Assembly: GCA_949285255.1 (NCBI GenBank)
Contig: CASDXV010000001.1
Span: 1-64,000 of the forward strand
Source of the DNA: an uncultured bacterium
GTDB taxonomy: Bacteria; Cyanobacteriota; Vampirovibrionia; Gastranaerophilales; Gastranaerophilaceae
Direction of reading: 5' to 3'
Length of the DNA: 64,000 nucleotides
This document shows, piece by piece, positions 40,525 to 49,827 of the stretch. Position numbers and translations under genes: made by a program. Numbering within the stretch: position 1 is the stretch's first letter; every line of letters starts with the position of its first letter. A model generated the notes under the pieces. The model was not told the DNA's origin. It did not search any database and was given only the letters and a program-made list of their open reading frames with translations.

Positions 40525-41301
40525 ATGCAAAATTCCTCTGATAAATTTAATAATTATATTTACGGAAAAAATTCCGTACTTGAAACAATCAGCCAAAACC
40601 CCAAAAGAATAAATAAAATTTTCTTTTCTGACGGTATAAATTTTGACAACAGATTAAAAAAAATAAAAGAACTTGCAGATAAAAATTCTATACAAGTTCA
40701 ATTTACAAATCTTAATAAGTTTAACAAATATTTTCAAGATAATTCAGATAAAATCCAAAACATAAATTTTCAAGGGGTTATTGCCTCTGTTTCGCCTGTT
40801 GAATACTTGGATTTTGATGAATTTTTAAACAAAAAATCTGAAGATTTTAGAAAAATCGTAATTTTAGACGGGGTAGAAGACCCTCACAATTTTGGTGCAA
40901 TTTTAAGAACATTAGCCGCTGCAAAGTATGATGCGGTAATTATACCAAAACACAGAAGCTGCCCTATAACTTCAACTGTTGAGAAAACTTCATGCGGTGC
41001 GATAAATTACATTCCAATAATAAAAACAAATAGCCTCCCGACTATTGTAGATATTTTGAAAAAAAACGACTGGTGGATAATTGCGGCAGACGGACAAAGT
41101 AAAGATAATTATTTTGACATAGATTACAAAAACATGAATTTTGCCGTTATACTTGGCGCAGAAGGGGAAGGAGTTTCTAAGACTTTAATTAATAAAGCTG
41201 ATTTTAAAGTAAAAATCCCATGTGCTATAGAATCGCTGAACGTTTCTGCCACTTGTGCCGTTATAGTTTATGAAAGTATAAGACAAATACTTCAAAAATA
41301 G
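40525..41301 (+). CDS. rlmB: SpoU-family RNA 2'-O-methyltransferase (RlmB-type)
   Basis: Methylates a ribose 2'-OH in 23S rRNA (G2251 in Escherichia coli) with SAM. 258 aa with an N-terminal substrate-binding domain (YIYGKNSVLETISQNPKRIN) and the knotted SPOUT domain: ILDGVEDPHNFGAILRT, AVILGAEGEGVSKTL and IPCAIESLNVSATCAV. The exact site is assumed from family membership. CGGAG lies upstream of the ATG. Upstream of rpoD in the same direction, with rpoD having its own promoter. Confidence 0.9.
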   Translation: MQNSSDKFNNYIYGKNSVLETISQNPKRINKIFFSDGINFDNRLKKIKELADKNSIQVQFTNLNKFNKYFQDNSDKIQNINFQGVIASVSPVEYLDFDEFLNKKSEDFRKIVILDGVEDPHNFGAILRTLAAAKYDAVIIPKHRSCPITSTVEKTSCGAINYIPIIKTNSLPTIVDILKKNDWWIIAADGQSKDNYFDIDYKNMNFAVILGAEGEGVSKTLINKADFKVKIPCAIESLNVSATCAVIVYESIRQILQK

Positions 41302-41324
41302 TTTGTTTATATGTCAAAAAATTG

Positions 41325-41330
41325 TATAAT
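41325..41330 (+). promoter_or_regulatory. -10 box of rpoD
   Basis: TATAAT at 41325-41330, with a leader of ~18 nt containing GGAGAAG (41346-41352) before ATG 41356. The -35 match is weak. Confidence 0.5.
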
Positions 41331-41355
41331 AATTTAAGGCTTTTTGGAGAAGAAA

Positions 41356-42348
41356 ATGAAAACTAAAAGTTCAAAACATCACTTAGAAGATGAACTCACA
41401 GATGACGTTTTTGAGATGGATGATATTGATAATCTTGAAGATGAAAACGGGGAATCTGAAGAGTTAAAAGAAAAACAAGAAGACTACAGAACCATAAGCG
41501 CAGATGATTCCGTTAAAGTTTATCTGCAGCAAATAGGTAAAATTCCTCTTTTGTCTTTTGAAGAGGAACTAAAAGTTGCAAAAGAAATTAAAGAAAATAA
41601 CTCACAAAAAGCAAAAGAAATTTTAATAAATGCAAATTTAAGACTTGTTGTATCTATTGCTAAAAAATACATTGGACGCGGACTTTCTTTTCTTGATTTA
41701 ATTCAAGAAGGTAACATGGGACTTATGAAAGCTGCCGAAAAGTTTGATTATTCTAAGGGTTATAAATTTTCAACCTATGCCACTTGGTGGATACAGCAGT
41801 CTATTACAAGAGGTATAGCAGATAAGTCACGTATGATAAGGCTTCCTGTTCATATGATTGAAACTTTAGGAAAAATTAAACGCGCAACGGTTGAACTCTC
41901 TACCGAACTAAATCGCGTTCCTACAAAAGAAGAGGTTGCTCACAGAATAGGTATGAGCCCTTCAAAATTGTCTGCTCTTATGAAAAGCGCACAAAGCACC
42001 ATAAGTATAGAAACACCTGCTAATCAAAAAGATGATTCATCTAAAATAGCCGATTTTATCATTGATGATTCTCATCTTACACCCGATACAAAAGTTACTC
42101 AGGAAAACCTTTTAACAGATGTGCATAAAATGCTTAATCAACTAAATCAAAAAGAAAAAGATGTGCTTATTATGCGCTATGGTCTTGATGATAACGGACA
42201 AAAGAAAACTTTAGATGAAATAGGCAGCCGCTACGGTGTTTCTCGAGAACGTATAAGACAAATTGAAACCCGTGCTATTTCAAAACTCAAAAAACTCTGC
42301 AGAAATCAAAACCTGAGCGGTAATTTAAAAAACTATATCGGTTTATAG
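41356..42348 (+). CDS. rpoD: Primary-type sigma-70 factor
   Basis: 330 residues. A Asp/Glu-rich N-terminus replaces region 1.1. Region 1.2 ([20 protein letters not shown]), region 2 ([37 protein letters not shown] with the -10-reading residues), region 3 ([14 protein letters not shown]) and region 4 HTH ([19 protein letters not shown]) follow. Group 1 versus group 2 cannot be decided by eye, but nothing else in the window competes. The start at 41356 is used instead of TTG 41344 because the Shine-Dalgarno lies between them. Confidence 0.92.
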   Translation: MKTKSSKHHLEDELTDDVFEMDDIDNLEDENGESEELKEKQEDYRTISADDSVKVYLQQIGKIPLLSFEEELKVAKEIKENNSQKAKEILINANLRLVVSIAKKYIGRGLSFLDLIQEGNMGLMKAAEKFDYSKGYKFSTYATWWIQQSITRGIADKSRMIRLPVHMIETLGKIKRATVELSTELNRVPTKEEVAHRIGMSPSKLSALMKSAQSTISIETPANQKDDSSKIADFIIDDSHLTPDTKVTQENLLTDVHKMLNQLNQKEKDVLIMRYGLDDNGQKKTLDEIGSRYGVSRERIRQIETRAISKLKKLCRNQNLSGNLKNYIGL

Positions 42349-42349
42349 T

Positions 42350-44242
42350 TTAAGATTTTAATCTGCGAGATTCTATTAAAACCATAAGACAAGAAATATC
42401 TGCAGGTTTAACTCCGCCTATTCTAAGCGCCTGAGCCAGAGTTTTGGGGCGAACTTTGTCGAGTTTTTCTTTTGTTTCGGTTGATATTTGTTTTATTGCA
42501 AAATAATCAATATCTTCAGGAATATTAATGCGCTCCATTTTATCGGCACTTTCTATCTGGCTTGCCTGACGCTTAATATAGCCGTCGTATTTTATTTTTA
42601 TTTCCGCCTGCTCAAGAACTTCTCTTTTAAAATACTCGTCAATATATTCTCCGCAAGTTTGATAATTTAGTTCAAAAAGCACATTATAGTCAATGTTTGG
42701 ACGTTTTAAAAGTTCATAAGCGCTTTTTCCTATATCAAGCCCCTCGTTATATTTTGCAAGAATTTCTTTATTTTCCTGAGTGGGAGAGATTTTTGTATTT
42801 TTAAGATTATTCAGTTCAAGCTCAATTTGTTCTTGTTTTTTTCTAAATCTTAAAATCATATCTTCACCTAAAAGCCCGCATGAATAACCCATCTCCATAA
42901 GTCTTTCATCGGCGTTATCCTGTCTTAAAACAAGCCTGTACTCGCTTCTTGACGTTAGCATTCGATACGGTTCATCCAAGTCTTTTGTAACCAAATCATC
43001 AATAAGTGTACCAATGTAAGAGTTAGCGCGCGTTAGTTCAAGATGATTTTTATTTTGCAGATAATTAACCGCATTAATTCCTGCAACAAGCCCTTGTGCT
43101 GCAGCTTCCTCGTATCCTGAAGTGCCGTTTATCTGACCTGCAAGAAAAAGTCCTTTTATTTTTTTTGTCATTAGAGAATAATCAAGCTCAAGAGCGCTTA
43201 CCGAATCATATTCAACTGCGTAAGCAGGTTTTATGACAGATACATTTTCTAATCCCGGAAGAGAATGCAGCATATCAAATTGCACTTCAATAGGTAAACT
43301 TGTGGAAAATCCCTGTACATAAACTTCGTATGTATTTTTTCCCTCAGGTTCAATAAAAATATGGTGCGAAGGGTTTTGCGCAAAGCGAACTACTTTATCT
43401 TCAATACTTGGACAGTATCTCGGGCCTCTGCCGTGAATTAAGCCTTGATAAAGAGGTGATTTATCGAGATTAGAGCGAATAATTTCATGGGTTTTTTGAG
43501 TTGTTTTGGTTAAATAACAAGGCAGTTGTTCTCTTATTGGTCTGTTTGGTTTAAAAGAGAAAAAGTTTGGCATATTATTTATTACTTTATCAGGCGGCTG
43601 AATTATTAATTTTGAATAATCTATTGTTCTGCCGTCAACTCGAGCAGGTGTACCTGTTTTTAGTTTTTTTATTTTAAGGCCGTGCTCTTCAAGGCTTTTA
43701 GACAATCCTATTGCAGCTCTTTCGCCTAACCTGCCTGCACTAAAGGATTTTAGACCGATATAAATTTTACCCTCTAAACTTGTTCCTGTTGTTAAAATTA
43801 CAGTTGGAGCTAAATATTCAAGTCCAAGCTCATCTTTTACACCTTTTATAGAGTTATTTTCTACAATAATTTCAGTTATTTGAGTTTGTTTAAGGGAGAT
43901 ATTTTCTTCACTTTCTAAAAGGTTTCTAAAATATCTCATATACTCTTTTTTATCGGATTGAGCACGCAGCGCGCGCACTGCAGGGCCGCGCGAAGAATTT
44001 AGCATTTTTAGCTGCACATATGTATTATCTGCAGCATCCGCCATAACACCGCCAAGTGCGTCAATTTCTCTTACAAGGTTTGACTTTGCAGGGCCGCCTA
44101 TAGCAGGATTACATGGCATAAGACCAATGTTATCAAGGTTTAGTGTACAAAATAAAACTTTTGCACCAAGACGGGCAGCACTAACTGCTGCCTCAATTCC
44201 CGCATGGCCTGCGCCAACTACAATTGTGTCAAATTTAAACAT
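42350..44242 (-). CDS. mnmG: tRNA uridine-5-carboxymethylaminomethyl modification enzyme MnmG
   Basis: With MnmE it installs the cmnm5 group at U34 of several tRNAs, using FAD and methylene-THF. FAD motif VVGAGHAGIEAAVSAARLGA at the N-terminus, NPAIGGPAKSNLVREIDALGG, and TSRSEYRLVLRQDNADERL near the C-terminal third. 630 aa, normal length. mnmE is not in the window. Last gene of the dnaN-thrB-ompH-mnmG run. Confidence 0.97.
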   Translation of the reverse strand: MFKFDTIVVGAGHAGIEAAVSAARLGAKVLFCTLNLDNIGLMPCNPAIGGPAKSNLVREIDALGGVMADAADNTYVQLKMLNSSRGPAVRALRAQSDKKEYMRYFRNLLESEENISLKQTQITEIIVENNSIKGVKDELGLEYLAPTVILTTGTSLEGKIYIGLKSFSAGRLGERAAIGLSKSLEEHGLKIKKLKTGTPARVDGRTIDYSKLIIQPPDKVINNMPNFFSFKPNRPIREQLPCYLTKTTQKTHEIIRSNLDKSPLYQGLIHGRGPRYCPSIEDKVVRFAQNPSHHIFIEPEGKNTYEVYVQGFSTSLPIEVQFDMLHSLPGLENVSVIKPAYAVEYDSVSALELDYSLMTKKIKGLFLAGQINGTSGYEEAAAQGLVAGINAVNYLQNKNHLELTRANSYIGTLIDDLVTKDLDEPYRMLTSRSEYRLVLRQDNADERLMEMGYSCGLLGEDMILRFRKKQEQIELELNNLKNTKISPTQENKEILAKYNEGLDIGKSAYELLKRPNIDYNVLFELNYQTCGEYIDEYFKREVLEQAEIKIKYDGYIKRQASQIESADKMERINIPEDIDYFAIKQISTETKEKLDKVRPKTLAQALRIGGVKPADISCLMVLIESRRLKS

Positions 44243-44243
44243 T

Positions 44244-44675
44244 TTACTTTAATATTGCAAGAACAGCTTGAGTTACATCAACTCCGCCTGCTACAACAGA
44301 ATCTTTGTTTAAAACAACATCAAGTTTCTTTTGAACTCTGACTTTTTCAACTGCTACACTGATTTTTTTAGTTAAATCAATTTCATATCTGTTTCTTGTG
44401 GCCAGATAATCTTTTTGTCTTTTTTCAATTTCAGCTAAAGCTGCTTTTCTGATGTTGGCTTTTTGAGCAGGTGTTTTTGCATTTGCTACTTCTTTATCTT
44501 TTTGAGTTGTATAAGTTTTAATATTTTTTACTTTGTTATTCAGGTCAGTTGTATATTTTTTTGCAAGAGGGTAAGTTTTTGAAATAGTATCGTAGTTAAC
44601 ATAGCCAATGCCTGCAGCATTTGAAGCAAGTGTTAAAAACATAAAACTCATAATTGAAAGTATTACTTTTTTCAT
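44244..44675 (-). CDS. OmpH/Skp-like periplasmic chaperone
   Basis: 143 residues with a signal peptide (cleavage near SNA-AGIG). The mature start IGYVNYDTISKTYPLAKKYT, the long coiled tentacle (TTQKDKEVANAKTPAQKANI), and the C-terminal RVQKKLDVVLNKDSVVAGGVDVTQ are the OmpH/Skp pattern: a trimeric holdase for outer-membrane proteins. It fits the two-membrane envelope. It sits 18 nt after thrB and 1 nt before mnmG. Confidence 0.87.
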   Translation of the reverse strand: MKKVILSIMSFMFLTLASNAAGIGYVNYDTISKTYPLAKKYTTDLNNKVKNIKTYTTQKDKEVANAKTPAQKANIRKAALAEIEKRQKDYLATRNRYEIDLTKKISVAVEKVRVQKKLDVVLNKDSVVAGGVDVTQAVLAILK

Positions 44676-44693
44676 TATTTTCTCCTTTTATTT

Positions 44694-45623
44694 TTAGAGT
44701 ATTCTTTTTGCACCCTCATTGTCAAGAGGCAGTGAATAAAACTGTGTATTTACGTTTATATCATTCCAAGTGGATGATACTATTTCTTTAACTTCACCTA
44801 TATTTGCTCCGCAGGAAACAACCCCTATAGCTGGGCCTGCACCGCTTAAAAAGCAGCCTATAACACCTTTTGTATGTCTTAGATTATCCATAATAGAGCT
44901 TAATCCGGGGACAAGTTTTTTTCTGTAGGGTTGGTGTAATTTATCTCTCATTGCCATTTTTAAAAGTTCGCTGTCATGAGTATGCAGAGCTTCTATAAAC
45001 ATAGCAGAATGTCTTAAATTATACGCCGCATCTTTAAGAGCTACTTCATTTGGTAATACAGAGCGAGAAATTTCTGTTGCAAGTTCATAATCGGGAATAC
45101 AAACTGTTATTTTCCAATCATCATACCAAGGGAGCTTTCTATAGACCACACTGCCGTCTTCTTCCCAGCTGGATAATGTTACGCCGCCTTTAATAGCAGG
45201 GGTAATATTGTCAGGGTGTCCCTCTATTTCTGTTGCAATAGATAATAATACAGCTTCATCGGCAGGGTTCCTTAAAAGCTCATTTGCCGCCATTAAACCG
45301 CCTACAATAACTGAAGCAGATGAGCCAAGCCCGCGCGCTACAGGGATTTGAGTTTTTATTGTTATTTTCATCTCATCAGGGCTTTGACCGATATAACTGT
45401 ATAAAAGTTCTATTGCTTTATAAACTATATTATTTTTATCTGTCGGTATGTTTAAAACTTTTTCCTGATTTTTTTCATCTATTATATTAATTTCAACTCC
45501 GGAACCGGGTAGAACCGTTTCTTCCACAATAACAGTATTATATATAGGAAGAGCCAAACCAAGACAGTCAAAGCCGCAGCCGAGATTTGCCATTGTAGCC
45601 GGAACTTGAATACCTACTTTCAT
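44694..45623 (-). CDS. thrB: Homoserine kinase
   Basis: Phosphorylates homoserine in threonine synthesis. GHMP kinase: VPATMANLGCGFDCLGLAL start, the phosphate loop PVARGLGSSASVIVGG at about residue 95, and SGAGPAIG near the end. 309 aa. A reading frame to 45656 exists, but ATG 45623 follows GAGG and is 2 nt after the dnaN stop, giving the conserved MKVGIQVPAT start. Confidence 0.96.
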   Translation of the reverse strand: MKVGIQVPATMANLGCGFDCLGLALPIYNTVIVEETVLPGSGVEINIIDEKNQEKVLNIPTDKNNIVYKAIELLYSYIGQSPDEMKITIKTQIPVARGLGSSASVIVGGLMAANELLRNPADEAVLLSIATEIEGHPDNITPAIKGGVTLSSWEEDGSVVYRKLPWYDDWKITVCIPDYELATEISRSVLPNEVALKDAAYNLRHSAMFIEALHTHDSELLKMAMRDKLHQPYRKKLVPGLSSIMDNLRHTKGVIGCFLSGAGPAIGVVSCGANIGEVKEIVSSTWNDINVNTQFYSLPLDNEGAKRIL

Positions 45624-45625
45624 TT

Positions 45626-46762
45626 TTACCTCACTTGAACAGGCATAATCAAGCAAACATAAGAATCATCTTTTGTTTCATCTTTATCAGATGGTTTAAA
45701 CAAAGTAGCGCTGAGGCTTGTAGCGATTTCTATTTTTACTTTTTTAGTGTCCATATTTTTTAAACTGTCTAAAACATATTTGTAGTTAAAAGCTATAATT
45801 ATTTCATCAAAATTGCTGTCAACGTCTATAAAGTCCTTACCTGAACCTGCGTCTGGAGAGTCTGTACTTAGTTCAAGAGAATTTTGATTGAAAGAAAATT
45901 TTATAATGTTTGTGCGCTCGTTTACCATAACACAAACCCTCTCAATAACCCCTATAAGCTCTTCTCTGTCAATGTAGACAATTTTATCGTTATTTGTAGG
46001 GATTAACTGTTGATATTTAGGATATGTTCCATTTATAAGTTTTGATTGAAAAACTACATCTTCAAAGTTAAACTGGATTTTTGCTTTTTCAAGCTTTATT
46101 GTTACTTTTTCATCTTCTATGATAGATGAAATTCTGATAAGCTCTTGCAGTGTTCTTGAAGGAACAATAAAAATAGCACTGTCATCTTTTGAATTAATTT
46201 CTTTTGATGCGCGGGTTAAGCGATTACCGTCTGTTGCAACAATTTCAAGCGTATTTGAATCAATATTAAAACACACACCCGATAAAACACTTGCGCTTTC
46301 ATGCAACGCTGCAGAAAATACTACCTGTTTAACCCCTTTTATAAGAGTGTTTTTGTTTATTTCAAAAGATTTTTGATTTTCTTCCGAAACTTCTTCGTCA
46401 AAAACTTTTGGAAATTCGTTTGCACTTATTCCTATAAGTTCAAATTTTGCCTTGCCGCAGCTTATTGTAACTATGTTGTTATCAGGATTTAGAGAAAGAG
46501 TAATAGGTTTATTGTCAAGTTTTGTGGTAATTTCTCCAAGTCTTTTTGCACTAAGGGTTATTTTACCTTCTTTTGCAACTTGAGCTTTTACTTTATGACT
46601 GATTGATAAGTTTAAATCCGTTGCACAAAATTTTACTCTGTCGTTTGATACCGTTTCAATTAATATATTTGAAAGAACGGGTTGTGTACCTTTTTGAGCG
46701 GTAATTTTTTCAACAACTTTAATCCCGTTTAAAAGCTCTTCTTTACTTAAGATAATTTCCAT
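45626..46762 (-). CDS. dnaN: DNA polymerase III sliding clamp, beta subunit
   Basis: Ring-forming processivity clamp. 378 aa with the three-domain pattern: start MEIILSKEELLNGIKVVEKI, middle VFSAALHESASVLSGVCF and ATDGNRLTRAS, and C-terminus ending in VCLIMPVQVR (equivalent to the conserved MPM-L/R end). AAAGGGAAGAG precedes the ATG. dnaA is not adjacent, so this is not an obvious origin region. Leads an operon with thrB, ompH and mnmG. Confidence 0.97.
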   Translation of the reverse strand: MEIILSKEELLNGIKVVEKITAQKGTQPVLSNILIETVSNDRVKFCATDLNLSISHKVKAQVAKEGKITLSAKRLGEITTKLDNKPITLSLNPDNNIVTISCGKAKFELIGISANEFPKVFDEEVSEENQKSFEINKNTLIKGVKQVVFSAALHESASVLSGVCFNIDSNTLEIVATDGNRLTRASKEINSKDDSAIFIVPSRTLQELIRISSIIEDEKVTIKLEKAKIQFNFEDVVFQSKLINGTYPKYQQLIPTNNDKIVYIDREELIGVIERVCVMVNERTNIIKFSFNQNSLELSTDSPDAGSGKDFIDVDSNFDEIIIAFNYKYVLDSLKNMDTKKVKIEIATSLSATLFKPSDKDETKDDSYVCLIMPVQVR

Positions 46763-46908
46763 ACTCTTCCCTTTTATATTTTATATTAATTATATTATAA
46801 AAAAATAATAATACATAATAATACAATAACTTTTGTGCAAAACTCTAAAAACCCTTATAAATACTGATATTTTACCTGTGCAAAACTCAGATTATTTTTG
46901 AACAGTTT

Positions 46909-47570
46909 TTAACAGGCAAGAGTAAAACAAATAATGTTATCATAAGAGGATTTTTTAAGCTCGCAAACTGCCTCATTTAAAGTTGCACCGGTTGTTGTAA
47001 GGTCATCTATAAGTATTATGGTTTTATTATTATATTTTTTATAATACCTGACTTTAAAAGCCCGCGCACGTTTTGGGCCTTTTTATCTGCTCTTATTTTG
47101 TATTGAGGAGTGGTATTTTTTGTCTTTTTAATGATATTAAAATCAGCTTTAATGCCCGTTAAATGTGAAAATTCTTTTAATATAAGTTCTGTATGACAAT
47201 AACCGCGCTGAAAAATCCTAAACGGGTGGCTTGGAATACACACTAATATTGAATTTTTAGGATTTAGACTTAAATCATTTTCCTTACACACCTGTTTAAA
47301 GTACTCAAAAAGTAGAGAGGCAGCGGGTTTTGCGGCACTTTTTCTTTTATTAAATTTAAAATTTCTGATTAGATTTTTTATGGTGTTTTCGTACCTGAAA
47401 GCACAAAAAATATTAACACCTTGAACTTTTCTCTGTGCAAAAGGTGATAGTTTTTGAACAGATTTTAAACAGTTTTTGCACAGAATTTGATTTGTTTTTG
47501 AACAGCCGCAGACAACACATTTTTGTTTGTATATTAAGTCTGCGAACTGTTCAAAAAAATCTTTTAACAT
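46909..47570 (-). pseudogene. comF: ComF-type phosphoribosyltransferase, frameshifted or using -1 frameshifting
   Basis: A zinc-finger start (KCVVCGC...LCKNCL) leads into a PRTase domain (CIPSHPFRIFQRGYCHTELI). The 0 frame stops at 47016, before the PRPP loop. In the -1 frame the sequence continues smoothly: TIILIDDLTTTGATLNEA, the PRPP-binding motif, to a stop at 46909, giving ~220 aa, the family's normal size. The junction is at A6 in ATAAAAAATAT (A AAA AAT, a -1 slippery heptamer). Either one A was lost or ribosomes shift frame. ComF helps natural DNA uptake. It starts in the thiG stop (TAATG). Confidence 0.8.
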
Positions 47571-48343
47571 TATTTACCTACAATACCGTCAAGCGGAGAA
47601 GAAGCGCTTGCATAGGCTTTTTTTGGTATTCTGCCTGCTTCATAAGCATATCTTCCTGCTATAACTCCGTATTTAAAAGCTTCAGCCATTTTCACTGGGT
47701 CATCAGCCTTAGCTATTGCAGTGTTAATTAAGCAAAAATCAGCTCCCGCCTCCATTACAAGAGAAGCATCAGAGGGAACACCGATTCCCGCGTCAACTAC
47801 AACAGGAATATTTGCCTGCTCGATTATTATTTTTATATTTTCTAAAGTTTTTACACCCTGACCTGTTCCGATAGGGCTTGCTAAAGGCATAACAGTAGCA
47901 CAACCCACCTCTTCAAGCCTTTTTGCCAAAATCGGGTCTGCGTTAATATAGGGAAGAACACAAAAACCCTCTTCAACAAGCTGTTTTGCGGCTTCAAGTG
48001 TTGCAATGGGGTCAGGAAGTAAAAATTTAGGGTCAGGTATAACTTCAAGTTTTATCCAGTTATTTATACCCATTGCTCTTGATAATCTTGCAACTCTAAG
48101 AGCTTCATCAACAGTTGCACATCCTGCAGTGTTAGGCAGAAGCCAGTATTTATTTGTATCAATATAATCCATTAAGCCAACGTGCCCTTGAGCGTTGTCG
48201 TTTACTCTTCTTATTGCAACAGTTACAATCTCAGCTCCCGAGGCACTGTGAGCTTTTTGCATAGTTTCAAAATCATCAAACTTACCCGTGCCGACCATAA
48301 GGCGGGAAGTAAATTCTCTATCGCCAATTTTTATTTTTTCCAT
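47570..48343 (-). CDS. thiG: Thiazole synthase
   Basis: Forms the thiazole phosphate of thiamine from DXP, dehydroglycine and ThiS-thiocarboxylate. 257 aa TIM barrel: [19 protein letters not shown] start, [37 protein letters not shown] and [20 protein letters not shown]. No ThiS, ThiF or ThiH is adjacent, and the 62-nt upstream gap is too short for a TPP riboswitch. Overlaps comF by 1 nt. Confidence 0.96.
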   Translation of the reverse strand: MEKIKIGDREFTSRLMVGTGKFDDFETMQKAHSASGAEIVTVAIRRVNDNAQGHVGLMDYIDTNKYWLLPNTAGCATVDEALRVARLSRAMGINNWIKLEVIPDPKFLLPDPIATLEAAKQLVEEGFCVLPYINADPILAKRLEEVGCATVMPLASPIGTGQGVKTLENIKIIIEQANIPVVVDAGIGVPSDASLVMEAGADFCLINTAIAKADDPVKMAEAFKYGVIAGRYAYEAGRIPKKAYASASSPLDGIVGK

Positions 48344-48405
48344 TTTTTAAAACCCTCCCGTCTTAATTTTAAGCCAAAAATAAAATTTTGTAGTAGTATT
48401 AAAGT

Positions 48406-49827
48406 ATGAAAACGATATTTGAAAAAGATAAATCTCTGCACTCTAAACCTTTATTTAAGGGTGAAATTGAGTTTAACAAAAGAACATCCCCTCTTAATTT
48501 GCCTGATATGTCAGAACTTGAGGTGATGAGGCATTTTAAAGAACTTTCCGACAGGAATTTTTGTGTAGAAAAAGGCTTTTATCCTCTCGGCTCTTGCACT
48601 ATGAAATATAATCCAAGGGTAAACGAGCAAGTTACAAGAGATGAAAATTTTCTAAATCTGCACCCCTTGCAGTCTGATACTGATTCTCAAGGCGCTCTTG
48701 AGATTATGTATGATTTAGAGCAAATGTTAAAAATCATTACAGGAATGGACGCTATTACTCTTCAGCCATGCGCAGGCGCTCATGGCGAGTTTTGTGCAAT
48801 GAGTATAGTAAAAAAATATTTTTTGCAAAAAAACGACCTTAAAAGAAAAAAAGTTATAATCCCCGATAACGCTCACGGCACTAACCCGATGAGCGCCAAG
48901 ATGAACGGTTTTGACTGTATTGAAGTAAAGTCTGATGTATCAGGCGGGGTTGATATAAAAGAGCTTGAAAATATCATAAACACTTACGGGGATGAGATTG
49001 CAGCCATTATGATGACAAACCCTAATACTTTAGGGCTTTATGATGAAAATATTTTAAAAATATCTGATTTAATGCACAAAAACGGCTCATTACTTTATTA
49101 TGACGGGGCAAATCTTAATGCCGTTATGGGTCATACAAACCCTCGCTTAATGGGTTTTGATATAGTTCATCTTAACTTACACAAGACTTTCTCTACTCCG
49201 CACGGCGGCGGAGGCCCCGGGGCAGGCCCTGTTGGGGTTGTTGAAAAATTAAAAGATTATCTGCCGACTCCTACAATTGAATTTGACGGGGAAAAATATT
49301 TCAGAAATTATAATAAACCTTATTCTATAGGCAAAGTAAGCACATATTACGGTAATTTTTCAGTACTTGTAAAAGCCTACACTTATATTTTAATGATGGC
49401 AAAAGACTTAAAAAATGCAAGTACAGATGCTGTTTTGTGCGCTAATTACATAAAAGAAAAACTGAAAAAATACTATAAACTTCCATATAACAGAGCTTGT
49501 ATGCATGAGTTTGTTTTATCGGGAGATTTACAAAAAGAAAAAGGTGTATCAACACTTCAAATTGCAAAAAGATTAATGGATTCAAATTGCCACCCGCCAA
49601 CGGTTTACTTTCCTTTAATTGTCCATGAGGCAATGATGATTGAACCTACAGAAAGCGAATCCAAGGAAGTTTTAGATAACTTTATAAATATTATGATTGA
49701 AATTGCAAAAGAAGTTGATTCTGACCCGGAAAGTTTTGAAAACTATCCTTCAAAAACCCCTGTATCAAAGGCTGATGAAACTCTTGCGGCTAGACACTTG
49801 AATGTAAAATATGAATTTAACAACTGA
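48406..49827 (+). CDS. gcvPB: Glycine dehydrogenase (decarboxylating), subunit 2
   Basis: P-protein subunit of the glycine cleavage system: decarboxylates glycine with PLP. 473 aa. PLP Lys in HLNLHKTFSTPHGGGGPGAGP; GSCTMKYNPRVNE and DNAHGTNPMSAKM are diagnostic of the beta subunit of split GcvP. The partner gcvPA and gcvH/gcvT are not nearby. TAGTAT ends 6 nt before the ATG and no Shine-Dalgarno is visible, so the mRNA may be leaderless. Confidence 0.95.
   Translation: MKTIFEKDKSLHSKPLFKGEIEFNKRTSPLNLPDMSELEVMRHFKELSDRNFCVEKGFYPLGSCTMKYNPRVNEQVTRDENFLNLHPLQSDTDSQGALEIMYDLEQMLKIITGMDAITLQPCAGAHGEFCAMSIVKKYFLQKNDLKRKKVIIPDNAHGTNPMSAKMNGFDCIEVKSDVSGGVDIKELENIINTYGDEIAAIMMTNPNTLGLYDENILKISDLMHKNGSLLYYDGANLNAVMGHTNPRLMGFDIVHLNLHKTFSTPHGGGGPGAGPVGVVEKLKDYLPTPTIEFDGEKYFRNYNKPYSIGKVSTYYGNFSVLVKAYTYILMMAKDLKNASTDAVLCANYIKEKLKKYYKLPYNRACMHEFVLSGDLQKEKGVSTLQIAKRLMDSNCHPPTVYFPLIVHEAMMIEPTESESKEVLDNFINIMIEIAKEVDSDPESFENYPSKTPVSKADETLAARHLNVKYEFNN

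Noticed and set aside
45626-47015. Chromosome replication origin next to dnaN
   Set aside because: No dnaA gene and no clear TTATCCACA-type boxes; the 146-nt AT-rich gap before dnaN is a normal promoter-sized region.
48344-48405. TPP riboswitch upstream of thiG
   Set aside because: Only 62 nt separate thiG from the divergent gcvPB, too short for a thi-box, and no CTGAGA-like core is seen.
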